A stretch of 64,000 nt of DNA from contig NZ_JAHBZK010000012.1 of assembly GCF_019635465.1 (NCBI RefSeq), positions 62,001 to 126,000 of the forward strand, in the 5' to 3' direction. Shown piece by piece: positions 35,946 to 46,470 of this stretch. The position numbers and the translations under genes are program-made. Origin of the DNA: Hydrogenophaga sp. (GTDB taxonomy: Bacteria; Pseudomonadota; Gammaproteobacteria; Burkholderiales; Burkholderiaceae_C). Under the pieces are notes generated by a model that searched no databases, was not told the origin of the DNA, and was given only the letters and a program-made list of their open reading frames with translations. Numbering within the stretch: position 1 is the stretch's first letter; each line of letters starts with the position of its first letter.

Positions 35946-36833
35946 ATGAGCGACCACGACGCCCTTGAGGCCACCATCGAGCAACTCTGGATCTATCCGG
36001 TCAAGAGCTGCGCCGGCATTGCCGTTCGCGAAGCCGAGCTCACCGACACCGGTCTGCTGTACGACCGCGCCTGGATGGTGGTGGACAGCGACGGTGAATT
36101 CGTGAGCCAGCGCGAGCTGCCGCGCATGGCGCTGATCCAGCCGGGCTTCAAGATGGGCCAGTTGGTGCTGCGCGCGCCCGGCATGCTGTCGCTGCACCTG
36201 GAGCTGGCCGCTGCAGAGTTCCAGACCACCGCGCGCGTCTGGCGCGACGAGGTGGCGGCCTGGGACATGGGCGATCTGGCCGCGCAGTGGTTCAGCGACT
36301 TTCTGGGCGCCGACGCGCCCGACAACCTCAAGCGCCTACGCCTGGTGCGCTTCGACCCCGAGGTCAAGCGCCCCAGCGACCCGAAGTGGACCGGTGGGCG
36401 CGAGGCCGGCACGCAGTTCGCCGACGGCTTTGCGCTGCTGGTGACGAGCGCCGCGTCGCTGGACGAACTCAACCAACGCCTGACCGCCGGTGGTCACGCG
36501 CCGGTGGACCAGCGCCGCATGCGCCCGAACATCGTGCTGGCCGGCGTGCAGGCGCACGACGAAGACCGCGTCGAGCAACTGCAGATCGCCACCGGCGAGG
36601 ATGCGTCCGCATTGATCGCCCCGGTCAAGCCCTGCTCACGCTGCCCCATCCCCGACATCGACCCCGACACCGCCACCCCGGGCACGGCCGTGGGCGACAC
36701 CCTGCGCGGCTACCGCGCCGACGCCCGTGTCAAAGGCGCCATCACCTTCGGCATGAACGCCATCGTGCTCGACGGCGACGGGCAGGTGCTGCGGGTCGGG
36801 CAGCGGGTGACGGGCGACTGGCGCTTCGACTGA
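35946..36833 (+). CDS. MOSC-domain protein (YcbX-like)
   Basis: 295 residues. The N-terminal beta-barrel (MOSC_N, IEQLWIYPVKSCAGI) is followed by a MOSC domain with the conserved cysteine in KPCSRCPIPDID. MOSC proteins bind molybdenum cofactor and some reduce N-hydroxylated compounds (family knowledge). It is followed 94 bases on by ychF. Confidence 0.92.
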   Translation: MSDHDALEATIEQLWIYPVKSCAGIAVREAELTDTGLLYDRAWMVVDSDGEFVSQRELPRMALIQPGFKMGQLVLRAPGMLSLHLELAAAEFQTTARVWRDEVAAWDMGDLAAQWFSDFLGADAPDNLKRLRLVRFDPEVKRPSDPKWTGGREAGTQFADGFALLVTSAASLDELNQRLTAGGHAPVDQRRMRPNIVLAGVQAHDEDRVEQLQIATGEDASALIAPVKPCSRCPIPDIDPDTATPGTAVGDTLRGYRADARVKGAITFGMNAIVLDGDGQVLRVGQRVTGDWRFD

Positions 36834-36927
36834 GCGCTCCGCCAGCCCGGCACCGGGGCGCGCCACACGCGCCCCGTAAAATCCCCGGCTTTGCGCCCCC
36901 CGGGACCGACCCGGACGAAAGCCCCCC

Positions 36928-38019
36928 ATGAGCCTCCAATGCGGCATCGTGGGCCTGCCCAACGTGGGCAAGTCCACGCTCTTCAACGCCCTCACCAAAG
37001 CCGGCATCGCGGCTGAGAACTACCCCTTCTGCACCATCGAGCCCAACACGGGCGTGGTCGAAGTGCCCGACCCGCGTCTGGCTCAGCTGGCCGAGGTCGT
37101 CAAGCCGCAGCGCACCGTGCCGGCGATCGTGGAGTTCGTCGACATTGCCGGTCTGGTGGCTGGCGCCAGCAAGGGCGAGGGTCTGGGCAACCAGTTTCTG
37201 GCGCACATCCGCGAGACCGACGCCACCGTCAACGTGGTGCGCTGCTTTGAAGACCCCAACGTCATCCACGTGGCCGGCAAGGTCGACCCCATCGCCGACA
37301 TCGAGGTGATCCAGACCGAGCTGTGTCTGGCCGATCTGTCCACGGTCGAAAAGACCATCCAGCGCGCGCAAAAAACAGCCCGCGCCGGCGACAAAGAGGC
37401 GCAGAAGCTGTTGGTGCTGCTGGAGAAATGCCAGACCGCACTCAACGAAGCCAAACCGGTGCGCACCCTGGACCTGGCCAAGGAAGAGCGCGCCCTGCTC
37501 AAACCCTTGTTCCTCATCACCGCCAAGCCGGCCATGTTTGTGGCCAACGTGACCGAAGACGGCTTCGAGAACAACCCGCTGCTCGATCGCCTGACGGCCT
37601 ACGCCGAGGCGCAACACGCGCCGGTGGTGGCCATCTGCGCCAAGATCGAGGCCGAGCTGTCCGAGATGGACGACGCCGACCGGCTCGAATTCCTCAAGGA
37701 GCTGGGGCAGGACGAGCCCGGCCTGAACCGCCTCATCCGCGCCGCCTACAGCCTGCTGGGTTTGCAGACCTACTTCACCGCTGGCGAGAAGGAAGTGCGC
37801 GCCTGGACCATCCACAAGGGCGACACCGGCCCGCAGGCGGCCGGCGTGATCCACACCGATTTCGAGAAGGGCTACATCCGGGCCCAGACCATTGCCTTTG
37901 CCGACTACATCGCCTTCGGGGGCGAGCAGGGGGCCAAAGAGGCGGGCAAGATGCGCGCCGAAGGCAAGGACTACGTCGTGCAGGACGGCGACGTGATGAA
38001 CTTCCTCTTCAGCGGCTGA
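36928..38019 (+). CDS. ychF: Redox-regulated ribosome-binding ATPase YchF
   Basis: An Obg-family P-loop protein of 363 residues that prefers ATP to GTP. The P-loop is [15 protein letters not shown], followed by [17 protein letters not shown] and a C-terminal TGS-like domain ([17 protein letters not shown]). It is universally conserved and ribosome-associated. A TAAAAT candidate -10 lies near 36876. The following 59 bases contain a GC-rich hairpin without a T-run. Confidence 0.97.
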   Translation: MSLQCGIVGLPNVGKSTLFNALTKAGIAAENYPFCTIEPNTGVVEVPDPRLAQLAEVVKPQRTVPAIVEFVDIAGLVAGASKGEGLGNQFLAHIRETDATVNVVRCFEDPNVIHVAGKVDPIADIEVIQTELCLADLSTVEKTIQRAQKTARAGDKEAQKLLVLLEKCQTALNEAKPVRTLDLAKEERALLKPLFLITAKPAMFVANVTEDGFENNPLLDRLTAYAEAQHAPVVAICAKIEAELSEMDDADRLEFLKELGQDEPGLNRLIRAAYSLLGLQTYFTAGEKEVRAWTIHKGDTGPQAAGVIHTDFEKGYIRAQTIAFADYIAFGGEQGAKEAGKMRAEGKDYVVQDGDVMNFLFSG

Positions 38020-38078
38020 ACGGCGTTTCAGCCGCAGGGCCGCCACCCCGGTCGGTGGCCGGCCAACAGGGAAGTTGT

Positions 38079-38420
38079 TCAGGCGACCGGTTTGTCGTCG
38101 CGAACAAACGCCACCAGACGCATCACGTCCTGGCGCAACAGCGGGTCCACCGACGCCGCGTCGGCCAGTGCGCCACTGCGCAGCAGCTCGGCCAGCGCAT
38201 GGCGGCGGGCGCGGGATCGGTCGGCGTGCGACAGCAGCCGTTCGCGCCGCGCGCGCACCTTGCTGTCCACGGCCTGGGTGCCGGTGGCGTTGCGCGAAAA
38301 GAGTGTGCGGGCGGTGTCGGCGGAGCTGGTCGCGCCGGCCGACGACGGGTGTCCGTCCTCAATGGCGACACCGTCCGCGGCCTGGGCGTCATCCGGGTTC
38401 ATGGGGGTGGTAGACGTCAT
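38079..38420 (-). CDS. Small unknown protein downstream of the secretion chaperone
   Basis: 113 residues from the ATG at 38420; an ATG at 38444 would add eight. The N-terminal half is Ser/Thr/Ala/Asp-rich and probably disordered. The C-terminal half is basic and helical (KVRARRERLLSHADRSRARR). I recognise no family. It ends the effector-chaperone-small gene series on the minus strand and lies 16 bases after the chaperone stop. It could be a second secreted protein, a regulator or unrelated. Its base composition is like the host. Confidence 0.6.
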   Translation of the reverse strand: MTSTTPMNPDDAQAADGVAIEDGHPSSAGATSSADTARTLFSRNATGTQAVDSKVRARRERLLSHADRSRARRHALAELLRSGALADAASVDPLLRQDVMRLVAFVRDDKPVA

Positions 38421-38436
38421 GGTGGTCGGCTGGGGG

Positions 38437-38916
38437 TCAGGCACGTTGCATGGCCAGCATGTCCAGCGGGCGTCGAGCGGCGCTGGCTTCGTCGGTGGCG
38501 TTGTCCACGATCAGGCTCCAGAACAGGCGCATGCCCTCCTGTCGCAGCAGGGCGTTGGCCAGCTCCACATGGGCTTCGTGCTCGTCGTCCACGCTGAAGT
38601 CGTTGATCAGCAGCAGCTGCTCGTCCTCGTCGTCCTTGGCCAGGCGCATCGAGCCCATCTCGCTCCACAGCGTGTTGAACTCCAGGCAACTGGCGTAGAT
38701 ACCGGCTCGCGCCGACTCGCGCGGCTCACCCACGCCGGTGGTCACCACCAACCGCGTGGGCGACTCTGCCCACTCCACCAGACATTCGCCACCCGTCTCG
38801 AAGTGCACAAACCAGGTGCCCGGCGCGAGCTCGACCACGGCTTCAAGGGCTTCGCAATATTCAGCGGCGGCCACCAAGCAGTGGGCGGCGGATTCGGGGG
38901 TGGCGATGGCGTTCAT
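38437..38916 (-). CDS. CesT/Tir-family type III secretion chaperone-like protein
   Basis: A 159-residue acidic protein with the class IB chaperone pattern. An N-terminal helix (HCLVAAAEYCEALEAV) is followed by a beta-sheet (TWFVHFETGGECLVEW, RLVVTTGVG). The central helix is LEFNTLWSEMGSMRLA, then the acidic strand DEDEQLLLINDF and a C-terminal helix (HVELANALLRQEGMRLFWSL). Such dimeric chaperones bind effectors before type III export (family knowledge). It lies directly downstream of an unknown effector-like gene, the usual pairing. No secretion apparatus gene is present. Confidence 0.72.
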   Translation of the reverse strand: MNAIATPESAAHCLVAAAEYCEALEAVVELAPGTWFVHFETGGECLVEWAESPTRLVVTTGVGEPRESARAGIYASCLEFNTLWSEMGSMRLAKDDEDEQLLLINDFSVDDEHEAHVELANALLRQEGMRLFWSLIVDNATDEASAARRPLDMLAMQRA

Positions 38917-39063
38917 ATTGATTGCAGTTCTGGAACAGGGAATGCGAGCAGCAGTTGCTGCAAGGCTATGACGGCAAAGAAGACTCACTTAATGCGTAGG
39001 TGTGATGGTGAACGCACAATCGAGATTCCCTTCAGCAAGTCGCTACTTGTTTGACGAAAGGGC

Positions 39064-40158
39064 TTATGCTCGATCCAAGGCCTTGCTGAAGGAGTCGATG
39101 AGAGCCTGCAGGAAGTGGCCCTCTTGGGAATCCTTGGTCACTCTGTAAGTGCCCATTGCGCTGCCGCCAACCAAGTTTTTCTCAAGGTAGCGAATAACGT
39201 TTTGTTTTAATGCTTCGCGCTCGGTCTTTGTCGTGTTGGGCGCTCCTTCTTGCTTCGCTGCCACACCTTTGAATAGAGCGGCCATTTCCTCGCCGGCTTT
39301 TTTTGCCGCCTCTGTCACTTGAACAACCCCGACAAAACTTACATGCCCTCCAGCGCCGGCGGGGGCTTGATTTACCGTGTGCGCGAAATCCCACATGATT
39401 TCGCGAACCCCGGATCTCTGGGCTTCGGACATTTCTGATGGCTTTACTGCTTCGGCCCTGACGGATGACGCCAAGACTTCTTTCCTTGTGTCACTGACAT
39501 CATCAGAGCCGGATGTCGTACCTGGCGCTCGTGTTGCTTCGGCTTCGGTTTCGCTTTCCGACGTGAGTTCAATCAGTTGAGGAGCTTCAACTGTCTGGGG
39601 TTTAAGAAGGACTTCAACGTTCGGCTCGGGTACCGAAAGCGCCGGAGCGGGTTCTGGCGCCCCTGACCTGAGGAAATCGGTGGTAATGGACGTTTGTTCG
39701 CCGGCGAGGATTGCGACGCATGCTCTTAACTCGTTCGTGAGGGAGACTTTATATCGCACGCCGTTGTTGTTGGGCCGGGCATCAAAGGAATTAACCAACC
39801 ATTCCGCGGCTTGTTTTTTGGGGCCCTTGAGACCACGCACGAGTTTGGTGGCGAAGGCGAACTTCGCGGCCATTCCCGATTTTTCATGTTTCCCGTGGCT
39901 AAGTCCCCTCAGCTTGCGGCCAACCCAGTTGGACTTGTATTTGATGATCTTTGACTTGTCATCCGGCCTGCGCCAAAGCAGCACTTTGCCGCTGTTTGCG
40001 CCTTTGGCATCCTGCTCGTCAAAGTGACCGTTCGGTGGCGCAAGGCCAGTCGATGCAGAGAGCGATGCTGCCGATTTGGCATTCTCCTTGTGCGGAGACA
40101 CCGCGGTCCTCATTTTCGAGGCGATATGGGAAAGCTGGCTATTCAGGTTGGAGGCCAT
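39064..40158 (-). CDS. Putative type III secreted effector, novel sequence
   Basis: 364 residues with no recognisable domain. The N-terminus (ASNLNSQLSHIASKMRTAVS) is Ser/Asn-rich and amphipathic, as in type III signals. A basic module follows (residues about 55-125, RKLRGLSHGKHEK, KLVRGLKGPKKQ), then an acidic Ser/Thr/Glu linker (about 165-235). The C-terminal helical domain (REIMWDFAHTVNQAP to the end) completes it. There is no signal peptide or membrane helix. The DNA is visibly richer in A+T than both flanks, which suggests transfer. A CesT-like chaperone gene follows by 147 bases. No ribosome site precedes the ATG. Confidence 0.65.
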   Translation of the reverse strand: MASNLNSQLSHIASKMRTAVSPHKENAKSAASLSASTGLAPPNGHFDEQDAKGANSGKVLLWRRPDDKSKIIKYKSNWVGRKLRGLSHGKHEKSGMAAKFAFATKLVRGLKGPKKQAAEWLVNSFDARPNNNGVRYKVSLTNELRACVAILAGEQTSITTDFLRSGAPEPAPALSVPEPNVEVLLKPQTVEAPQLIELTSESETEAEATRAPGTTSGSDDVSDTRKEVLASSVRAEAVKPSEMSEAQRSGVREIMWDFAHTVNQAPAGAGGHVSFVGVVQVTEAAKKAGEEMAALFKGVAAKQEGAPNTTKTEREALKQNVIRYLEKNLVGGSAMGTYRVTKDSQEGHFLQALIDSFSKALDRA

Positions 40159-40277
40159 GGGAATCGATGAAAAGGTAACGGCGAGGCCGTGGCCCAGCGC
40201 TTTGGCGCATCAAGCCAGCCGATGGTTTCGGAACTGGCCTTTGGGTAACCCGATACCTGCAACGGGTTCCAACAACC

Positions 40278-41480
40278 TCAAAGTACCTGCGAGCGAACGA
40301 GCTGGCCCCGTCCCGCCCACGCACTCACCCCCATCGCCACCCCCATCACCCCCAGCCCCACCCAGTGCAGCTGCAGCATGGCCCCTTGGGCGATGAGCGC
40401 GCCGCCCAGGGCCGCGCCCATGGCCTGGCCGGCGTACATGGCCGAGGTGTTGAGCGCCACCGTGGCCGGCGCCAGGGCCGGCGACAGGCCCACCAGCCTC
40501 GCCTGTTGGGCCGAGTTGGCGGAAAAACAGCCCAGGGCCCAGGGCACCACGATCAATGCCTGCAGCCACACGCTGTGCCGGCCCAACGGCCACAACAGCA
40601 GGCTGAGCGCGATCAGCCCCAGGGTGACCAGCACCGCGCGCGGCGCGCCCACGCGGTCGATCGAGCGGGTGACCACCACATTGCCCAGCAGGCCGAAGGC
40701 GCCGAACCACAGAAACAGCAGCGACAGGCCGCCGCCAGCCAGCCCCAGGGTCTGGGCGAAGTAGGGTGCGAAATACGAGAACAGCGTGAACTGGCCGAAG
40801 GCGAACAGCAGCGTGACGGCCACCGTGGTCATCAGGCGGGCCGAGCCCAGGGTGCGGCCCCAGCCCTCGCGCGAGAGCGCGGCGGGGCGGATGCCGTCGG
40901 GCATGGCGCGCCAGACCCACACGCCGCTGATCACCGACATCACCGCCACCAGTCCGAAGGCCCAGCGCCAGCCCAGCTCGCCGCCGATCCAGGCCGACAG
41001 CGGCATGCCCAGCACCGACGCCACCGACCAGCCGAGAAACGCGAAGGTGATGCCGCGCCCGCGCAGGTGCTCGGGCACCAGCAGGCCCACGCTGGCCGCT
41101 GCTTGCGGCGTGAACACCGCGGGCGAGATGACCGCCAGCACCCGCAGCGGCAGCAGCGTGGCGTAGTTGGGCGCCAGCGCGCAGGCCAGGTGCAGCAGCC
41201 CGTACCAGATGAGCGACCAGGTCAGCAGGCGCCGCCGGTCCCAGCCGGCCACCAGGGTGGCGAACAGCGGCGCGCCCACGCCCATCAGGATGGCGCCCGC
41301 CGTGATGAGTTGCCCCGCCTGCGGGATGGACACACCCAGTGCGTGCGAAATCTCGTTGAGCGTGCCGGGCACCACCATCACGCCGGTGCCGATGACGAAG
41401 TTGCCGACCATCAGCGCCCACAAAGCGCGGGGCAGGGCGTTGGCGCGAGAAGACCCCGGCGAGGCCGTGGAAGCTGTCAT
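40278..41480 (-). CDS. Major facilitator superfamily transporter (drug/arabinose efflux-like)
   Basis: 400 residues, twelve predicted membrane helices. It has MFS signatures such as GWDRRRLLTWSL (loop 2-3) and the proline/glycine-rich helix 5 region (FLGWSVASVLGMPLSAWIG). It resembles DHA1-type efflux permeases; the substrate is unknown. The ATG at 41480 overlaps the yqaA stop as ATGA, so it is coupled to that gene. Confidence 0.88.
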   Translation of the reverse strand: MTASTASPGSSRANALPRALWALMVGNFVIGTGVMVVPGTLNEISHALGVSIPQAGQLITAGAILMGVGAPLFATLVAGWDRRRLLTWSLIWYGLLHLACALAPNYATLLPLRVLAVISPAVFTPQAAASVGLLVPEHLRGRGITFAFLGWSVASVLGMPLSAWIGGELGWRWAFGLVAVMSVISGVWVWRAMPDGIRPAALSREGWGRTLGSARLMTTVAVTLLFAFGQFTLFSYFAPYFAQTLGLAGGGLSLLFLWFGAFGLLGNVVVTRSIDRVGAPRAVLVTLGLIALSLLLWPLGRHSVWLQALIVVPWALGCFSANSAQQARLVGLSPALAPATVALNTSAMYAGQAMGAALGGALIAQGAMLQLHWVGLGVMGVAMGVSAWAGRGQLVRSQVL

Positions 41481-41959
41481 GGTGTGAAAACCCCTGGAAA
41501 GACCCACAGCAAGCCCGCCGTCATGGTGACGTAGCGCGCCAGCTTGCCGATGGCCATGTAGGCCACGCAGGGCCAGAACGGAAAACGCAGCCAGCCCGCC
41601 ACCGCACACAGCGGGTCGCCCACCACAGGCAGCCACGCCAGCAGACAGGCCTTGGGCCCGAAGCGCTCCAGCCAGCGCAAGGCCTGCAGCTCGGTGGCGC
41701 TGCCGCGTGCGCGGTCCACCAGCCGGTGCGTGCCCGCGCCCATGAGCCAGCTCACCGCGCCACCCAGGGTGTTGCCCACCGTGGCCACCAGGACGGCGGG
41801 CCAGAACAGCTCAGGGTTGAGCTTGACCAGCGCAAACACCGCCGGTTCCGACCCCATGGGCAAGAGCGTGGCGGAAATGAAGGCCACCACAAAGACGGTC
41901 GTCAGACCGACTTCGGGCAAGGCCAGGGCGTGGGCGAGGGTGGCGAACCAGGTGGGCAT
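41477..41959 (-). CDS. yqaA: YqaA-family inner membrane protein
   Basis: A 160-residue DedA-like protein with four hydrophobic segments and the family motifs LPMGSEPAVFAL, NTLGGAVSWLMG and LAWLPVVGDPLCAVAGWLR. DedA relatives take part in lipid flipping or membrane homeostasis; for YqaA the function is unknown. It is the first gene of a two-gene operon with the MFS transporter. Confidence 0.9.
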   Translation of the reverse strand: MPTWFATLAHALALPEVGLTTVFVVAFISATLLPMGSEPAVFALVKLNPELFWPAVLVATVGNTLGGAVSWLMGAGTHRLVDRARGSATELQALRWLERFGPKACLLAWLPVVGDPLCAVAGWLRFPFWPCVAYMAIGKLARYVTMTAGLLWVFPGVFTP

Positions 41960-42098
41960 GGGTGCGGCGGGTGGGCCGCGGGGATTCTGTCACCGGGGCC
42001 AGAAGGGCGCTGAGGTGGGGGCAAGGGGCCGGGCCTGAGTGCGCCCGGACTTCGCAGGCGGCGTTGTCGCCTCGGACTGTCTGCTCAAAAAGCAGGCA

Positions 42099-42104
42099 GC
42101 TACA
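42099..42104 (+). promoter_or_regulatory. -10 candidate for dusB-fis
   Basis: TACAAT lies about 40 bases before the dusB ATG, directly after a CTGCT-CAAAA-AGCAG hairpin. The -35 is poor. Confidence 0.4.
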
Positions 42105-42144
42105 ATCCGCGCCTTCCCCTCGTTCCACCCCCCCTCCCGCCGCC

Positions 42145-43179
42145 ATGCAGATCGGGCCGTACCGCCTGCCCAACGCCTTGTTCGTCGCGCCCATGGCAGG
42201 GGTGACCGACAGGCCCTTTCGCAAGCTGTGCAAACGGCTGGGTGCGGGCTACGCGGTGAGCGAAATGGTCACCAGCCGGCGTGACCTTTGGGACAGCCTC
42301 AAGACCTCGCGCCGCGCCAACCACGACGGCGAGGTGGCGCCGATTGCGGTGCAGATTGCTGGCACCGACGCGGCCATGATGGCCGACGCCGCGCGCTACA
42401 ACATCGACCGCGGCGCGCAGATCATCGACATCAACATGGGCTGCCCGGCCAAGAAGGTCTGCAACAAGTGGGCCGGCAGTGCCCTGATGCAGGACGAAGC
42501 GCTGGCCATCGCCATCGTCGAGGCGGTGGTGGCCGCCTGCGCGCCGCAGGGCGTGCCGGTCACGCTCAAGATGCGCACCGGTTGGTGCGACGCGGTGCGA
42601 AACGCGCCCACGCTGGCCCTGGCGGCCGAAGCCGCGGGCGTGCAGATGCTCACCGTGCATGGCCGCACGCGCGAGCAGGGCTACCGCGGTGAGGCCGAGC
42701 ACGACACCGTGGCCCACATCAAAAGCCATGTGCGCATTCCGGTGGTGGCCAATGGCGACATCACCTCGCCCGAGCGCGCGCGCGAGGTGCTGCGACGCAC
42801 CGGTGCCGACGCCATCATGGTGGGCCGGGCGGCGCAGGGCCGGCCGTGGATCTTTCGCGAGATCGCGCACTACCTGAGCACTGGCGAGCAATTGCCGCCC
42901 CCCGATCTGCACGAGGTACGCGGGTGGCTGCTCGATCACCTGGACGACCACTACGACCTGTACGGCGAAGACACCGGCGTGCGCAGCGCGCGCAAGCACC
43001 TGGCCTGGTACGCCCAGTCGCTGGACCTGCCGCGCGAAGACGTTGCGGCTTTTCGCGCGAGCGTGAACACCACCACCACCATCGAGGCCCAGCGCCGCGT
43101 GGTGGCCGATGCCTTCGACGCGTGGATCGACGCACAACCCCTCACACTGGCGCCCTCCGCCTGGAAGCTGGCCGCATGA
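42145..43179 (+). CDS. dusB: tRNA-dihydrouridine synthase B
   Basis: An FMN enzyme that reduces uridines in the tRNA D-loop. Its 344 residues carry the family motif DINMGCPAKKV (C100 is the conserved catalytic-site cysteine). They also carry VHGRTREQGYRG and the FMN-phosphate site ANGDITSPERA ... IMVGRAAQGRPW. The start MQIGPYRLPNALFVAPMAGV is canonical. The stop overlaps the fis start (ATGA), the classic dusB-fis operon. Confidence 0.96.
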   Translation: MQIGPYRLPNALFVAPMAGVTDRPFRKLCKRLGAGYAVSEMVTSRRDLWDSLKTSRRANHDGEVAPIAVQIAGTDAAMMADAARYNIDRGAQIIDINMGCPAKKVCNKWAGSALMQDEALAIAIVEAVVAACAPQGVPVTLKMRTGWCDAVRNAPTLALAAEAAGVQMLTVHGRTREQGYRGEAEHDTVAHIKSHVRIPVVANGDITSPERAREVLRRTGADAIMVGRAAQGRPWIFREIAHYLSTGEQLPPPDLHEVRGWLLDHLDDHYDLYGEDTGVRSARKHLAWYAQSLDLPREDVAAFRASVNTTTTIEAQRRVVADAFDAWIDAQPLTLAPSAWKLAA

Positions 43180-43430
43180 GCACCAAGAAGAACCCGAGCA
43201 GCAACCCACTGGACGCGTGCGTGCGCGACAGCCTGCAAGCCTACTTTCGCGACTTGAACGGCACCGAGCCCGCCAACCTGCACGACATGCTGGTGAAGGC
43301 GGTGGAGCGCCCCTTGCTGGAGGTGGTGATGGCGCAGGCGCAGAACAACCAGTCGCGTGCGGCCCAGTGGCTGGGCCTGAACCGCAACACGCTGCGCAAG
43401 AAGCTGCTCGACCACGGCCTGACGGATTGA
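43176..43430 (+). CDS. fis: Fis-family nucleoid/transcription factor
   Basis: An 84-residue DNA-bending protein of the Fis family. The C-terminal helix-turn-helix reads NNQSRAAQWLGLNRNTLRKK. The N-terminus lacks the long beta-hairpin arm of enterobacterial Fis, as is usual in betaproteobacteria. The start overlaps dusB by four bases. In E. coli Fis controls stable RNA promoters and recombination; here the role is inferred. Confidence 0.95.
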   Translation: MSTKKNPSSNPLDACVRDSLQAYFRDLNGTEPANLHDMLVKAVERPLLEVVMAQAQNNQSRAAQWLGLNRNTLRKKLLDHGLTD

Positions 43431-43502
43431 CCTGCCCAACCTGTCTGATCCGTCCAACCCGTCTGACTGACCCTTTCTCAATCCGTACCTTTTTTCCCTC
43501 CC

Positions 43503-45089
<1,587 letters not shown>

Positions 45090-45108
45090 GCGCGCGGCAC
45101 CCGACGGC

Positions 45109-46470
45109 TTGCCCCAGCCGCAGCGCCGCTGGGCGGTGCTGGTGATCCTCGTCGGCATCGGCATGGCCGTGCTCGACGGCACGCTGGTGAACCTGGCACT
45201 GCCGACGCTGGCCAGCGAGTTCCAGGTCAGCGCGGCGCACGCCATCTGGGTGGTCAATGCGTTCCAGCTGGCGGTGCTGTGCGTGCTGCTGCCCCTGGCG
45301 TCGCTGGGCGATCGCCTCGGCTATCGCCGCGTCTACCTCACCGGCACAGCGGTCTTCACGCTGGCCTCGCTGGGTTGCGCCATGGCGCCGAGCCTGCCGT
45401 GGCTGGCGGGCCTTCGGTTTGTGCAAGGCCTGGGGGCCGCCGGGATGATGAGCGTGAACCTGGCGCTGGTGCGCTCGGTCTACCCCCGTGCCATGCTCGG
45501 GCGCGGCATCGCAATCAACTCCATGGTGGTGGCCACCACCGCGGTGGCGGGGCCCTCGGTGGCCGCGGCGGTGCTGTCGGTGGCCGACTGGCCCTGGCTG
45601 TTCGCCATCAATGTGCCCGTGGGGTTGTGGCTGCTGTGGATCGGTCTGGCGGCCCTGCCCGACAGCGAGACGAAGGCCTCAACCACCGTGCGCCCGGTCG
45701 ACGTGGTGCTCAACGTGCTCACCTTCGGCCTGGTGTTTCTGGGCGTCGATGCACTGGTCACCGGTGCGGGCGAACAAGGTGGGTGGCTTCGGCCGCAGAT
45801 GGCGGTGGCGTTGCTTGCTGGCGGCTTGCTGGCGGGGGGCATCTATGTGCGGCGCCAGTTGCACCTGGCCGTGCCGGTGCTGCCGCTTGATCTGCTGCGC
45901 ATCCGGCTGTTTGCCCTGTCCATGTGCACGTCGGTGAGTGCCTTCTGTGCGCAGATGCTGGCCAACGTGTCGTTGCCGTTCCTGTTTCTGGGCCCGCACG
46001 GGCGCGGGCATTGGGAGGCCGGGCTGCTCATGATGTGCTGGCCGCTGGCCACCATCAGCGTGGCGCCCTTTGCGGGTCGCCTGATCGGGCGCGTGCCATC
46101 GGGCTTGCTGGGTGGCATCGGCCTGGGTGCCATGGCGCTGGGCATGGGCACGCTGGCGCTGTTGCCCCCCACGGCGTCGGCCACCTGGATCGTTGCCTGC
46201 CTGTTGCTGTGCGGGGCGGGCTTCGGCCTGTTCCAGTCGCCGAACAACCACACCATCGTGACCTCGGCGCCGGCGCACCGCAGTGGCGGGGCGGGTGGCA
46301 TGCAAAGCGCGGCGAGGCTGAGCGGGCACATGAGCGGCGCGATTGCCGCCGCCGCGGTGTTCAGCCAGTGGCCGCCCGCACAGGGCCTGGGCCCTTACCT
46401 GTCGCTGGGCCTGGCCGCGCTGATGGCCTGTGCGGCGGGCGCCTTCAGCCTGACGCGATTGCGGGTCTGA
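45109..46470 (+). CDS. DHA2-type MFS drug-efflux transporter
   Basis: 453 residues, about 14 predicted helices as in the EmrB/QacA group. The helix-1 motif is LDGTLVNLALPTLA (acidic Asp after helix start). The motif-A loop is GDRLGYRRVYLTG. The TTG at 45109 is the first start in the frame after purH and leaves only a short cytoplasmic tail; no ribosome site supports it. It ends back-to-back with the stop of convergent hemL (46470/46471), with no terminator between them. Confidence 0.88.
   Translation: MPQPQRRWAVLVILVGIGMAVLDGTLVNLALPTLASEFQVSAAHAIWVVNAFQLAVLCVLLPLASLGDRLGYRRVYLTGTAVFTLASLGCAMAPSLPWLAGLRFVQGLGAAGMMSVNLALVRSVYPRAMLGRGIAINSMVVATTAVAGPSVAAAVLSVADWPWLFAINVPVGLWLLWIGLAALPDSETKASTTVRPVDVVLNVLTFGLVFLGVDALVTGAGEQGGWLRPQMAVALLAGGLLAGGIYVRRQLHLAVPVLPLDLLRIRLFALSMCTSVSAFCAQMLANVSLPFLFLGPHGRGHWEAGLLMMCWPLATISVAPFAGRLIGRVPSGLLGGIGLGAMALGMGTLALLPPTASATWIVACLLLCGAGFGLFQSPNNHTIVTSAPAHRSGGAGGMQSAARLSGHMSGAIAAAAVFSQWPPAQGLGPYLSLGLAALMACAAGAFSLTRLRV

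Noticed and set aside
38020-38078. A terminator between ychF and the small gene
   Set aside because: A GC-rich stem (CCACC/GGTGG) is present but there is no T-run on either strand.
40230-40270. A possible HrpL-type promoter before the effector-like gene (GGAACC at 40265-40270, minus strand)
   Set aside because: The second element CCAC at 15-17 bases is missing. Only ACCCAAA is found, at wrong spacing. No PIP box (TTCGC-N15-TTCGC) is seen either.
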